A DNA stretch of 64,000 bases from Gardnerella vaginalis 1500E. GTDB lineage: Bacteria; Actinomycetota; Actinomycetes; Actinomycetales; Bifidobacteriaceae. The stretch is taken from assembly GCF_000263595.1 (NCBI RefSeq), contig NZ_ADES01000014.1:1-64000 (forward strand), read 5' to 3'. The notes below the pieces were generated by a model. That model had not been told where the DNA came from, did not search any database, and saw only the letters and a program-made list of their open reading frames with translations. Below, piece after piece: positions 1-9,231 of this stretch (positions are counted from its first letter, which is position 1; each line of letters starts with the position of its first letter). Both the position numbers and the translations under genes were made by a program.

Positions 1-7
1 CCTAGAT

Positions 8-616
8 TTATTTACAAATTTTTTCAATTTTTCTTGCATGTAGCCACTTAGAAAAGGTAGTATGCGAAACAGAAAGCATTTCTGCACCCTCACGCAAATT
101 TACCTGTCCACGCTGCCACCTAGTCGCCACAGCATAAAAATCATCAGGAAGCTCAATCTTTGCCCTACCAAACACCACACCTCTTTGTCTGGCAACACGA
201 ATCCCTTCCATCTGTCTTTGATGAATATTTTCTCGCTCAACTTGAGCAACATACGATAAAATCTGCAATACAAGATCGGCAATAAACTTACCTGTTACAC
301 CATTTACATGTTTTCTCGTATCCAGCAAAGGACAATCCAACACTACAATATTTGCTTCTTTTTCTTTCGTGATTTTGTTCCACTGCTCAATAATCTCATC
401 ATAGTTTCTACCTAAACGGTCAATCGACTTCACAAACAACTCATCACCAGATCTCAAACGTCTAAACAATCTCAAATAATTTCTACGGTTGAAATCCTTC
501 CCTGATGCCTTGTCAACATAAATACAGCCTTTTCTAATGCCATTGTCTTCCAAGGCCTTAAACTGTCTGTCTACACACTGATCCTTTGTAGACACCCTCG
601 CATACCCATAGCGCAT
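8..616 (-). CDS. serine recombinase (resolvase/invertase family)
   Basis: A 202-residue site-specific recombinase of the small serine resolvase/invertase type. The N-terminus reads MRYGYARVST, so Ser9 is the expected nucleophile. Further resolvase landmarks are the SIDRLGR segment near residue 65 and the VERENI.QRQ.EGI.VAR..G..FGR segment near 127-152, which is the E-helix and its linker. The last 45 residues can form a helix-turn-helix DNA-binding domain (REGAEMLSVSHTTFSKWL). The length is normal for the family, so the gene looks complete; it ends only 7 bases from the window edge. AAGGAG stands about 11 bases before the ATG. No transposase, resistance or phage gene is visible beside it, so whether it acts in resolution, inversion or transposition cannot be told. 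The inverted repeats just upstream (about 721-825) may be its sites. Confidence 0.9.
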   Translation of the reverse strand: MRYGYARVSTKDQCVDRQFKALEDNGIRKGCIYVDKASGKDFNRRNYLRLFRRLRSGDELFVKSIDRLGRNYDEIIEQWNKITKEKEANIVVLDCPLLDTRKHVNGVTGKFIADLVLQILSYVAQVERENIHQRQMEGIRVARQRGVVFGRAKIELPDDFYAVATRWQRGQVNLREGAEMLSVSHTTFSKWLHARKIEKICK

Positions 617-1033
617 ACTTATTATCTACTCCTTTTTTGAACACCATTATTTCAAAAAAGAAAAGAATAATTCAGCATGAAGAATTATAAAACCCCACTT
701 CATCAGCTGGGTGCAAAGTGGCGAATCGACTTGCATGAGCGATTAAATATAATTCGCGAATGCACTTCGATTCGCTGAGCTTGCTCAAAGTTGAAAGCAC
801 AGTGTGCTTTCAACGCAAGCGAAGTACGTTAACATCCTGTGCACTCAACCCTAGAGCGTAGACATGTTCCCTCATACAGCCAAACTGCGCTCAAAAATCA
901 CGAGAACCCAGCTTGAAGCCGCCACACGCTAAACCTTTTAACGATAGACTCTTAAGCCCATACACACAAAGCCTAAAATGCAGGAACTAGAATGCACGCA
1001 AGTAGGTGTCATCAAAACGATATCTCGAAACAG
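617..1033. other. non-coding stretch with several inverted repeats
   Basis: 417 bases without a convincing gene, between the recombinase start and the 3' end of the methyltransferase gene. It holds a perfect 12-bp palindrome with a one-base centre at 790-814 (GTTGAAAGCACA and its complement), flanked by the complementary hexamers GCTTGC (779-784) and GCAAGC (815-820). A second pair is GCGAATCGA at 721-729 with TCGATTCGC at 767-775, extendable to about 15 bp with two mismatches. These could be recombinase sites or a transcript 3' structure; no function is shown. Confidence 0.6.
790..814. repeat. perfect 12-bp palindrome around one central base
   Basis: Left arm GTTGAAAGCACA at 790-801, centre G at 802, right arm TGTGCTTTCAAC at 803-814. 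No T-tract follows on either strand, so an ordinary intrinsic terminator is unlikely. It lies 174 bases upstream of the recombinase start. Confidence 0.7.
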
Positions 1034-2440
1034 TCACGATTTGCAAAGGAACGCCACTGATTCTGTATGATGAGTGTTGGGATATATGTCGAACGCGCGC
1101 AAAGACTGAACGCTGTAGCCAAGCTCCTTAAACGTACCAACATCGCGAGCAAGACTAGTCGGATCGCAAGCAACATACACAACAGCTCTTGCTCCAGACT
1201 TCGCAATCTGCTTACAAACTTGAGCTTTAGCACCAGCGCGAGGAGGATCCAACACAACAACATCTGGATGCGCAAATCGGCGCACAATCTTAGACGACTT
1301 ACTCGCCTTAAACACCTGCGATTCAAGCGTTTGTGCAACATCACCTTGCAAAGCTTCAACAACATCCCTGCTAAGCCCTGCGCGCCCAATGTTTCGCCTT
1401 GCGTTCTTTACAGCAATCGGCGCACCCTCAATGCTAAGCACGCGAGCTGGCTCTGCAGCGCCAGCGAAACCTGCAGCACCAGCAGCATCTCCGCCAACAT
1501 TAGCCAAAGTCGCAAGCGGAATCGTAAACAAACCCGAACCAGAATACAAATCCCACAAAACCGTATTCTTAGTGCGACCACCAAGCGCAGAACGGACTAA
1601 TCCCAAAACGTAGTTCACTAAATGCTCTGGAGCTGCGCGATGAATCTGCCAAAAACCGCGCGCGTCAACATCGTAGTCAAAAGTGCGCATACGCGATGAA
1701 TCGCAAGCAGCCGCAACACGCACGCGCTCGCGCAACAAAGCCGAACCTGCAACCAACTCATCATTTACTATAAGCGCATAATTTTCGCCAATCGCACTAA
1801 GAAGCGCAGCCTTGTCATTAAAATCCAAACCATCAACCCTAGGCTCTGGAACAGCAAGGCGAATTTGCGCATTTGGCGAGAAAGAACGATTCCACAAGTC
1901 CAAAGAATCCGCAACTGCTAAAACCGCGCGCGACGCAAGTGGCATAGTATCAATCGCAATGCGATCATGCGACTCGCGCTTACGCATAGACAATCGGCCT
2001 TCATCATCCGCAACCAACTCCATGCGCGTACGCCAATTAAATCCGTTAAGCTCCTCGTCCCCTGGAATGCGCTCAACGTTAACATCACTATCCAAAACAT
2101 CTATATGCGCTAAGCGCTGGAATTGATTGGCAATTACGGAAGCCTTCCAACGAATCTGACCAGGCAAAGAAACGTGAATTAAATCCGCGCCGCCAACTCC
2201 GCCGCCCTGAGCCAAAGGACCAGCGAGCTTCCATTGCGGCTCCACACGATCCGCACTAGGCTCCAAAACTTCTACAACTTCGCCGGTAAAAAAGTGCGCT
2301 TTTGCACGCATCGGCTCATCCATGCGCACAACAACCAGCTCACCAGGGAGCGCAAATCGCACGAATACAACGCGTCCGTCAAGATGACCTACACATCTTC
2401 CTTGATCCGCATATCTCTCGATTCGCATCGTCACTTGCAT
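1034..2440 (-). CDS. RNA m5-uridine methyltransferase (TrmA/RumA family)
   Basis: 468 residues. It should transfer a methyl group from S-adenosylmethionine to C5 of a uridine in rRNA or tRNA. The N-terminal 60 residues look like a TRAM RNA-binding domain (IERYADQGRCVGHLDGRVVFVRFALPGE). The SAM-binding segment is LWDLYSGSGLFTIPLA near residue 295, followed by LDPPRAGA near 397. The catalytic-cysteine motif VVYVACDPTSLARD is near 420, and the end is DIYPNTHHTESVAFL, typical of the family. I do not see the four-cysteine iron-sulphur motif of classical RlmD at the N-terminus. AAGGGG precedes the first ATG; a second ATG lies four codons in. It is the last gene of a leftward set with the DUF3159 and DUF3710 genes, an arrangement I recall from other actinobacteria. 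The exact target uridine cannot be told. Confidence 0.88.
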   Translation of the reverse strand: MQVTMRIERYADQGRCVGHLDGRVVFVRFALPGELVVVRMDEPMRAKAHFFTGEVVEVLEPSADRVEPQWKLAGPLAQGGGVGGADLIHVSLPGQIRWKASVIANQFQRLAHIDVLDSDVNVERIPGDEELNGFNWRTRMELVADDEGRLSMRKRESHDRIAIDTMPLASRAVLAVADSLDLWNRSFSPNAQIRLAVPEPRVDGLDFNDKAALLSAIGENYALIVNDELVAGSALLRERVRVAAACDSSRMRTFDYDVDARGFWQIHRAAPEHLVNYVLGLVRSALGGRTKNTVLWDLYSGSGLFTIPLATLANVGGDAAGAAGFAGAAEPARVLSIEGAPIAVKNARRNIGRAGLSRDVVEALQGDVAQTLESQVFKASKSSKIVRRFAHPDVVVLDPPRAGAKAQVCKQIAKSGARAVVYVACDPTSLARDVGTFKELGYSVQSLRAFDIYPNTHHTESVAFLCKS

Positions 2441-2506
2441 GTACTACCCCTTAGTTCTGCGTTTTGTTAAGCTGCTTTTCGTCACGCTAATCCTCTAACG
2501 CTGATT

Positions 2507-3271
2507 TTAGTTAATCTGACTTTCTCCGATTGGATTTACACCACTCTGCTTTTCGTCAATCTGCTTTTCGTTGCGATTTTTATGATGAAGTCGCATAAAT
2601 GGAGTTGCAATAATCAAGTAAGAAACCCAAATCGCGAGCGCCCAGAACGGCAATCCCATAATCAAACGTACTGTGCCAAGCCACACAACGTGATTCGTCA
2701 AATATAGTGGCACTTGCAAAACAAGCCTCAGCGCAAAAACAGCAATCCACAATCCAGTAACATACATGTATGCTCGCTTAAGCGGCTTATAATCAAGCCA
2801 TTCGTGCAGCCACTTGCCAAAATTTTCCGTAGGCATTTTGCGAATCGACTCAATCACAAGCCCAAGCGCTGGCACGCGCACAATCAGCGAAATCGCAAGA
2901 AGCACACCATACACAGCGTTTGTAATGAAGCCCATCATATAGTAGTCGCGCGCTTGATGGCTCGTCCACACCCAAATAAGGCAGATTCCAACGGAAACAA
3001 GTCCACTAATTGCTCCCATAAGCGACTGCTTCTGAATAAGACGAATCACAACTTGCAAAACAGCAAGAACAGCGGATGCAATAACAGTTGTATGCAAATT
3101 GTTTGTTACAACAAAGCAAATAACAAACAGCAAGCCTGGCAGCATGGATTCAATTACGCCTCGAACGCCACCTATGGAATCAATTACAGAAAAGTTTCTT
3201 CCATCAGAACCGATAGAGGCAAGGGAAGCAAGCCCAGAACTTTTTTTGCCATAAGCGTTATTTTTCTTCAA
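2507..3271 (-). CDS. DUF3159 family membrane protein
   Basis: 254 residues with five or six hydrophobic segments, for example residues 44-55 (LPGLLFVICFVV), 60-75, 85-105 and 115-130. The family signature is a DSIGG.RG..ES..PGL.F segment near residues 31-50. Function is unknown; the family is actinobacterial and was once labelled an intracellular septation-like protein. The start is TTG, chosen because AAGGAT lies 6-7 bases upstream and no ATG fits the conserved N-terminus. The C-terminal 20 residues are hydrophilic (NRNEKQIDEKQSGVNP). It lies 30 bases downstream of the DUF3710 gene and 66 bases upstream of the methyltransferase gene, all on one strand. Confidence 0.82.
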   Translation of the reverse strand: MKKNNAYGKKSSGLASLASIGSDGRNFSVIDSIGGVRGVIESMLPGLLFVICFVVTNNLHTTVIASAVLAVLQVVIRLIQKQSLMGAISGLVSVGICLIWVWTSHQARDYYMMGFITNAVYGVLLAISLIVRVPALGLVIESIRKMPTENFGKWLHEWLDYKPLKRAYMYVTGLWIAVFALRLVLQVPLYLTNHVVWLGTVRLIMGLPFWALAIWVSYLIIATPFMRLHHKNRNEKQIDEKQSGVNPIGESQIN

Positions 3272-3301
3272 GACGATATCCTTATGCTACTTAACTTACT
3301 G

Positions 3302-4063
3302 CTATCTAACCTCAGAAAACATTGGTCCGCGAGAAAGCGTAGTTTTTACATCAACTTGCTGATCGTATCCTAAAGGCTTATCTTCTTTTTTTAAAGCGTC
3401 ATCAGCATTTTCTTCAGATGAACTATTACTTTCATCATTATTTTCTTCTAATCTATGCGCTGATTCTTTTTCTTCACGAGTTAATGGCTCATGCATAGGA
3501 ATAAGATCACGAGGCGCTAATGGTTCTTCACCGCGATTTACAACAATCCCCTTAAACCATTCGTCTAATTGCTTAGTTTCATTATTATTTTCTGCCAACT
3601 CTGTTGCTGCAGGCCCAGAAAATACTCCACGAAGCATCCAGCGAGGACCATCAACTCCAACGATACGAGTTGTAATACTCTTTTCTCCAACTTTTACAGG
3701 CAGCAAAAGTTCAGTTCCAAATTCGCCTTGTGCGGTGCAAGCTTGGCTATTCCCGTCAAGTAAGTCTTTGCATACTTCATTCCAAATACCAGTAGATTTC
3801 GGAGCAGCAAAAGCTTCAACTTCAACACTTGACGATCCGTAAGTTACTGTTGCGCCAATTACTTGATCATTTTCACGCTGCTTTTTTACGCGTAATTCTA
3901 TACCTTGGAAATATGGAATATAAATTGAGCCAAAATCAAGATAATCACTGAAATCAGGAGCATCTTCATCGTTGAAATCCCATGGACCAGTTTTTAACTT
4001 TACAGCTTCATCTATATCTTTTGAAGATTCTACTTCTTTATTTCGGCCAAATAACCAGCCCAT
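3302..4063 (-). CDS. DUF3710 family protein
   Basis: 253 residues, soluble. The core runs GPWDFNDEDAPDFSDYLDFGSIYIPYFQGIELRV (residues 27-60) and continues with a beta-rich region containing GVDGPRWMLRGVFSGPAA near 150-167, both hallmarks of the actinobacterial DUF3710 family. The last 60 residues are acidic and probably disordered (ENNDESNSSSEENADD). GAGGAAT precedes the ATG closely. First gene of the leftward DUF3710-DUF3159-methyltransferase set. No biochemical function is known to me. Confidence 0.82.
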   Translation of the reverse strand: MGWLFGRNKEVESSKDIDEAVKLKTGPWDFNDEDAPDFSDYLDFGSIYIPYFQGIELRVKKQRENDQVIGATVTYGSSSVEVEAFAAPKSTGIWNEVCKDLLDGNSQACTAQGEFGTELLLPVKVGEKSITTRIVGVDGPRWMLRGVFSGPAATELAENNNETKQLDEWFKGIVVNRGEEPLAPRDLIPMHEPLTREEKESAHRLEENNDESNSSSEENADDALKKEDKPLGYDQQVDVKTTLSRGPMFSEVR

Positions 4064-4218
4064 TATTCCTCATTTCTTAAAACAACAAGCACAACAATAA
4101 GCATAATGCTAATCGTCGTAAATTGCTCAACTTCACCAGATTATCACAAACAAAGCACTGAAAATATGCATATGAGCAAATGCTATTACTTTATTTATTT
4201 CAGTTATGTGATTAATAA

Positions 4219-5085
4219 TCACACACCGTATTTTATGGTTAAAGGCGCGTGATCCGACCATCTTGCCTCATAACTTTCAGCCCGATCAATCACAAAGCCA
4301 CAAGCGCTTTCTGCAATTTCTGGCGTTGCAAACTGATAGTCTAATCTCCAACCAACGTTATTGTCGAAAGCTTTGCCGCGCTGACTCCACCAAGTGTATG
4401 GTCCTTGAATATCTCCCGCAAGCATGCGCATAACGTCCACAAATTCATACTCGTTAATCCAGCGGTCAATATACGCGCGTTCCTCCGGCAAAAATCCTGC
4501 ACTTTTTTCATTTGCTTTAGCGTTTTTAATATCTAACGGCGTATGCGCAATATTAAAATCACCGCACAAAATCGCTTGATTTCCGCCACTTGCAGCAATA
4601 TCTCTAAGCTCCCCCAAGCGAATAAGCATTGTGTCTAAGAAGCGGAATTTTTGCTGCATTTTTTGCGGATCATCCACGTTTCCAGCGTGAACATACACTG
4701 AAGCAATAGTAATTTCATACCCTTCAGGAGTACGAACGTCAGTTTCAACCCATCGCCCAGAATCAACATCATCACTTAAGCCGGGCAAACCGTATCGTTT
4801 TTCAATTACAGGAAGTGATGTTACTAGCGCTACCCCAGCTCGACCTTTTATGCGGCAAACTTCGTTTGCATAAGTAAAATTATCGTTTTCTACAGGATTT
4901 GAGATATTTTCAGACGCGCGATATCCCATTTCAATTTTTGTCATAATTGGGTCGATTGCATCCTGCGGAGCGCGCACTTCTTGCATACACCACACGTCAG
5001 GAGTGTGAGAATCGGACCAGTCAAGCATCCCCTTACGCTCGGCCGCACGAATACCATTTAAGTTTGAAGTAGTAATTGTGATCAT
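4219..5085 (-). CDS. xthA: exodeoxyribonuclease III (AP endonuclease family)
   Basis: 288 residues from the chosen ATG. It is a Mg-dependent endonuclease/exonuclease/phosphatase-fold enzyme that would cut DNA at abasic sites in base-excision repair. Visible active-site pieces in order: SNLNGIRAAERKG (N-terminus), WCMQEVRAP with the metal-binding Glu, SVYVHAG, CGDFNIAHTPLDI with the catalytic Asp and Asn, then RLDYQFATP and the final WSDHAPL with the catalytic Asp-His. The frame opens ten codons earlier at a TTG (5115), but the family begins at MITITTSNLNG, so the ATG at 5085 is preferred although its ribosome site is weak. It stands alone, just past the terminator of the peptide-transporter operon. 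Confidence 0.9.
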   Translation of the reverse strand: MITITTSNLNGIRAAERKGMLDWSDSHTPDVWCMQEVRAPQDAIDPIMTKIEMGYRASENISNPVENDNFTYANEVCRIKGRAGVALVTSLPVIEKRYGLPGLSDDVDSGRWVETDVRTPEGYEITIASVYVHAGNVDDPQKMQQKFRFLDTMLIRLGELRDIAASGGNQAILCGDFNIAHTPLDIKNAKANEKSAGFLPEERAYIDRWINEYEFVDVMRMLAGDIQGPYTWWSQRGKAFDNNVGWRLDYQFATPEIAESACGFVIDRAESYEARWSDHAPLTIKYGV

Positions 5086-5142
5086 AAATCTAACTCTAAT
5101 ATGCGCGTTACACAAATATGCACGCTACGTAAAACAAAAAAT

Positions 5143-5197
5143 AAGGTGCAGAAATTTATAAACCTAGTTATTAACCAAGTTATAAACTCTGCACCTT
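5143..5197 (-). terminator. terminator of the oligopeptide transporter operon
   Basis: Arms AAGGTGCAGA (5143-5152) and TCTGCACCTT (5188-5197) are perfectly complementary around a 35-base loop. On the minus strand a T-rich run follows (complement of 5130-5142). It lies 25 bases past the stop of the fused ATPase gene. Confidence 0.75.
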
Positions 5198-5222
5198 TTA
5201 TTATTAGCTTGTATTATTTAAT

Positions 5223-7238
5223 TTAATCTAATCCAAGCTCCAAGTTTCCACCAGGAATTGCGTCGAGAAGATCACGAGTATATTCCTTTTGAGGATGATC
5301 AAACACTTCGTCGGTTGTAGCGTGCTCAACAAGCTTGCCGTGCTGCATAACAACAACCTCGTCCGCAATCTGACGAACCACTGCCAAATCGTGAGTGATG
5401 AACAAGTAGCTCAATCCGCGCTCCGCTTGCAAATCGTTAAGCAAATGCAAAACCTGATCTTGCACAAGCACATCCAAAGCCGACACAGCTTCGTCGCAAA
5501 CGATAACGTCCGGATCCAATGCCATTGCGCGCGCGATTGCAATGCGCTGACGCTGACCGCCTGAAAGCTCGTTCGGGAAGCGAGTCATAACAGAAGCAGG
5601 CATACGAACCATGTCCAAGAGTTCACGCACACGATTCTGGCGGCTCTTTTTATCACCAATCTTATGAATTCGCAAAGGCTCTTCAATAGAACGATAAATC
5701 GAATACATTGGGTCAAGCGAACCATAAGGATTCTGAAACACTGGCTGAACATGACGGCGGAAATCAAGCAAATCCGCACCCTTTAAGTCAGCAATATTCT
5801 TGCCTTCGTAAGTAACAGTTCCGCTTGTTGGATTAAGAAGTCGCAAAACCATGTTTGCAACAGTAGACTTACCAGAACCGGATTCACCCACAATTGCCAA
5901 CGTTGTTCCGCGTTTAATAGAGAACGAAACATCGTCAACAGCTTTGAAAAGCTCCTTCTTGCGAGGAAGCTTAAACTCTCGGGTTAAGTGATCGACTGTA
6001 ATAATATGCTCACTCTTTTCAAGAGTTTGCTCACCTACTACGTGATGCTCAAGCAAATTATCCGCGTTACCACCATGCTCCTTAACGGAAATGATTCGTT
6101 GAGAAGCAAGACTTGGAGCGGCAGCAACAAGTCGCTTAGTATAAGGATGCTGTGGATGCTGCAAAACGTCCAAAGATGGACCAGATTCAACAACACGACC
6201 CTTATACATAACAACAACGTGCTGTGCGCGAGCTGCGGCCAAACCTAAATCGTGAGTAATGAACAGAACGGAAGTTCCGAGCGAATCAGTAAGCGTATGC
6301 AAATGGTCAAGAATGCGCTTTTGCACGGTAACGTCGAGTGCGGAAGTTGGCTCATCTGCAATCAGCAAATCTGGACGGCAAGCCAAGCCAATGGCAATTA
6401 ACGCACGCTGACGCATGCCACCAGAGAACTCGTGCGGGAACTGACGTGCTCGAGTTGCAGCATCAGGCAAACCAGCCTCATCAAGTAAACCTGCAATACG
6501 GTCGTCAACATTAGCGCCAACAACATACTTTTTGGCAATTTCCCAAGCTTTGTCGTCGTTCACACCGTACTTGATTAAATCGTCTGCAACGCGCCAACGA
6601 GTTTCAGAACCTGGAACCCACTCTTTTTTGTAGTAGCCCATGGCTTCATTCATCTTGAATTCATCAAGTCCGATTTCTGCCAAAGACTTGCGTGCAACTT
6701 CCATCAATTCTGGTAATTCTTTAGAACCGAGGAACGTTTCGTCCTCATTGCTTTTAACTTCTACAGCATCACCTGCAAGAGCTTCCGCAAGAGCAGAACG
6801 CTTCTCATGGCTTACGTCAACACCATTTGCAAGAAGAGCTTCTTTAACCTGTGTACCAATACGCCAAACAGGGTTCAAGTTACTCATAGGATCCTGAGGT
6901 ACCAAGCCCATTGCAGTACCGCGCAAAGAAGCAAACTCTTTTGGCTTTAATTTGCTAATTTCTTGGCCATTAAGCTTAATAGAGCCGCCCGTAACATGAC
7001 CTGTTCCTGGAAGCAAACCCAAAACTGCCATTGCAGAAGTGGACTTTCCAGAACCAGACTCACCTACGATTGCAACCCACTGGCCGGGATATACGCTAAA
7101 GCTTGCATCTCGAACAGCGTGAACAGCTTTCTTAGAATCAGTAGTGAAATCAACCTGAAGATTTTTCACTTCAAGCAATGGACCTTGCTCACGCTGCATA
7201 GCGAGAGCGTCTACATTTTTATGCGTTGAAATGCTCAT
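5223..7238 (-). CDS. fused double ATPase of an oligopeptide/dipeptide ABC importer
   Basis: 671 residues holding two complete ABC ATPase domains, equivalent to DppD and DppF (OppD and OppF) in one chain. First domain: Walker A GESGSGKS at 59-66, Q-loop VPQDPMSNLNP near 115, signature FSGGMRQR near 270, Walker B LLIADEPTSALD. Second domain: Walker A GESGSGKS near 450, Q-loop QPVFQNPYGSLDP, signature LSGGQRQR, Walker B VIVCDEAVSALD. Both keep the downstream switch-region His (FITHDL). After the first domain is a PYTKRLVAAAPS segment typical of peptide-importer ATPases. The first domain has about 90 extra residues between Q-loop and signature. GGAGG lies about 11 bases before the ATG. It powers uptake through the two permeases encoded just upstream. 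Confidence 0.93.
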   Translation of the reverse strand: MSISTHKNVDALAMQREQGPLLEVKNLQVDFTTDSKKAVHAVRDASFSVYPGQWVAIVGESGSGKSTSAMAVLGLLPGTGHVTGGSIKLNGQEISKLKPKEFASLRGTAMGLVPQDPMSNLNPVWRIGTQVKEALLANGVDVSHEKRSALAEALAGDAVEVKSNEDETFLGSKELPELMEVARKSLAEIGLDEFKMNEAMGYYKKEWVPGSETRWRVADDLIKYGVNDDKAWEIAKKYVVGANVDDRIAGLLDEAGLPDAATRARQFPHEFSGGMRQRALIAIGLACRPDLLIADEPTSALDVTVQKRILDHLHTLTDSLGTSVLFITHDLGLAAARAQHVVVMYKGRVVESGPSLDVLQHPQHPYTKRLVAAAPSLASQRIISVKEHGGNADNLLEHHVVGEQTLEKSEHIITVDHLTREFKLPRKKELFKAVDDVSFSIKRGTTLAIVGESGSGKSTVANMVLRLLNPTSGTVTYEGKNIADLKGADLLDFRRHVQPVFQNPYGSLDPMYSIYRSIEEPLRIHKIGDKKSRQNRVRELLDMVRMPASVMTRFPNELSGGQRQRIAIARAMALDPDVIVCDEAVSALDVLVQDQVLHLLNDLQAERGLSYLFITHDLAVVRQIADEVVVMQHGKLVEHATTDEVFDHPQKEYTRDLLDAIPGGNLELGLD

Positions 7239-7262
7239 AAGTTTTATTCCTCCACGCTAACT

Positions 7263-8240
7263 TCACGCCTTACGGCTCTTTGGATCCAACGCATCCTTTA
7301 CAGCGTCACCCATCATAATGAAGGTAAGAACTGTAATAGCAAGCGCAAATGACGGATAGAACAATACTTCTGGACTATTATTGAAGTACCTGCTGTAAGT
7401 AGCAATATCTCCACCCCAGCTCACTGTAGTAGTTGGCAAACCAATACCGAGGAAGCTAAGTGTTGCTTCCAACACGATGTAGGAGCCGAGAGAAGTTGTG
7501 CCAACAACAATGATTGGAGCCAAAGAGTTTGGAATAATATGCCTAAAGAGATTTCGTATAGGCCTAGATCCTAAAGCTGTAGAAGCTGTGTTAAATTCTA
7601 GATTCTTTGATTCCATAACAGCACTTCTAGCTATTCGAGCAACACTAACCCAACCGAATAGAACCATAACTAGAATTATCTTCCACATTGATTTTGTGGT
7701 TCTAAACATTTGGAGAACAACTATAGCGCCAAGAAGCATAGGCAAAGCCAAGAAGATGTCGGTAATGCGGCTAAGAACAGCATCAACCCAACCTCCGAAG
7801 AAGCCTGCAATAGCGCCAATTAAAGAACCAACTAAAACAACCAAAGCTGTAGCAATTATGCCGATTGTTACAGAAGTACGAGTTCCGTATACTACACGAG
7901 CGTAAATATCGCATCCCTGCTTATCAAATCCAAGAGGATGACCATGAGAACTTGGCATCAAAGAGTTATTAAGTACGCAATACATAGGATCTTGCTTAAC
8001 AAGCAATCCTGGGAATAATGCAATAAATAAAATTGCAATAATCAATATTGCGGAAATAATAAACAAAGGATTTCGTCTCAAAGTACGCCAAGCATCAGCC
8101 CACATGCTCGTAGCAGGAGCAGACTCGTCAACGGAATCAACTTCTTGTAACGGAGTTTCATCCAAGGAAGCAACATAACGTTCCTGTCCTGGAAGAGCAA
8201 TATCTGCAGCAGTCAAATTTTCCTCAACTTTTTCTTGCAT
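7263..8240 (-). CDS. oligopeptide/dipeptide ABC importer permease, DppC type
   Basis: 325 residues, inner-membrane permease. A hydrophilic N-terminus of about 50 residues is followed by the first membrane helix (PLFIISAILIIAILFIALFPG). The DppC/OppC domain follows with GFDKQGCDIYARVVYGTRTSVTIG and the coupling-loop motif RSAVMESKNLEFNTASTALGSRPIRNLFRHIIPNSL, which docks on the ATPase. About six membrane segments in all. AAGGAG lies about 11 bases before the ATG. It sits 14 bases downstream of the DppB-type gene and 24 bases upstream of the ATPase gene. Confidence 0.93.
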   Translation of the reverse strand: MQEKVEENLTAADIALPGQERYVASLDETPLQEVDSVDESAPATSMWADAWRTLRRNPLFIISAILIIAILFIALFPGLLVKQDPMYCVLNNSLMPSSHGHPLGFDKQGCDIYARVVYGTRTSVTIGIIATALVVLVGSLIGAIAGFFGGWVDAVLSRITDIFLALPMLLGAIVVLQMFRTTKSMWKIILVMVLFGWVSVARIARSAVMESKNLEFNTASTALGSRPIRNLFRHIIPNSLAPIIVVGTTSLGSYIVLEATLSFLGIGLPTTTVSWGGDIATYSRYFNNSPEVLFYPSFALAITVLTFIMMGDAVKDALDPKSRKA

Positions 8241-8254
8241 AATTATGCTTCTCC

Positions 8255-9181
8255 TTACGCGTAACGAATTCGCGGATCAAGAGCCGCGTACAAGATATCA
8301 ACAAGTAAATTACTGACTACGAAAATCAGCATAAGCAAGGTAACTACAGAAACTACCAGGTTGCTTTCACCCTTCAAAATACCTTGATAAGTAAGGAAGC
8401 CAATACCGTGAATATTAAATATTGTTTCTGTAATCATTGCGCCGCCCATAAGAGCGCCTAAATCCTGGCCTAGGAACGTTACAACTGGGATTAAAGAGTT
8501 TCGAAGAATGTGTCGAATAATAACAGCGCCTTCTTTTAAGCCTTTAGCGCGAGCTGTGCGAACATAGTCGAGCGCAATATTTGACGAAACTTCAGACCTT
8601 GTAAGTCGAATTACATATGCCATAGATACAGATCCAAGAACCATTGCAGGAGTGAGCATATCTAAGAATCCAGGATCATTACTTACATTAGGAGGGAGAA
8701 TATGCCACTTAATACCAAGCAAATACTGCATAGCATAACCAGTTACGAAGGTTGGTACAGAAATAAGAAGCAGAGAAACAATAAGAATTACGCTATCGTA
8801 CCATTTGCCTTTTTTAAGACCAGAAATAATACCGAAAGTTACACCGAACAGCGCTTCAAATGCAAACGCCATAACAGCAAGCTGAATGGTTACCGGGAAT
8901 GCACGACCAATTTCATCAATAACAGGCTGACCTGCAAAGGTTTGGCCAAAGTCAAGAGTAAGCGCATTCTTTAAGAACAGTAAATATTGAATAATAAATG
9001 GTTTATCTAAATTATAATTAGCTCGAATTTGTGCTGCGACAGCAGGATTAACTGGTTTATCGCCAAACATTGCATTTACCGGATCACCCGGCAAAGCAAA
9101 TACTAAAGCATAAACCAATAATGTTGTGCCGAGAACAACAGGAATCATCTGCAAAATTCGACGCAGAATGTACTTACCCAT
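8255..9181 (-). CDS. oligopeptide/dipeptide ABC importer permease, DppB type
   Basis: 308 residues. The start MGKYILRRILQMIPVVLGTTLLVYALVFALPGDPV is the classic N-terminal helix of DppB/OppB permeases. The EAA-like coupling loop is TRSEVSSNIALDYVRTARAKGLKEGAVIIRHILRNSLIPVVTFLG near residues 190-235. The end ILYAALDPRIRYA is also typical. It pairs with the DppC-type permease immediately downstream. A 213-base gap with a hairpin separates it from the binding-protein gene upstream, so the permeases are probably made at a lower level than the binding protein. Confidence 0.93.
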   Translation of the reverse strand: MGKYILRRILQMIPVVLGTTLLVYALVFALPGDPVNAMFGDKPVNPAVAAQIRANYNLDKPFIIQYLLFLKNALTLDFGQTFAGQPVIDEIGRAFPVTIQLAVMAFAFEALFGVTFGIISGLKKGKWYDSVILIVSLLLISVPTFVTGYAMQYLLGIKWHILPPNVSNDPGFLDMLTPAMVLGSVSMAYVIRLTRSEVSSNIALDYVRTARAKGLKEGAVIIRHILRNSLIPVVTFLGQDLGALMGGAMITETIFNIHGIGFLTYQGILKGESNLVVSVVTLLMLIFVVSNLLVDILYAALDPRIRYA

Positions 9182-9231
9182 CGGCTTCTCCTTGAATTGT
9201 TAACAATTACTCGCAAAAACAACAAAGTGCC

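Noticed and set aside
8..616. Prophage or transposon end around the serine recombinase
   Set aside because: No integrase partner, capsid, transposase or terminal repeat is visible in this window; only the recombinase remains as evidence.
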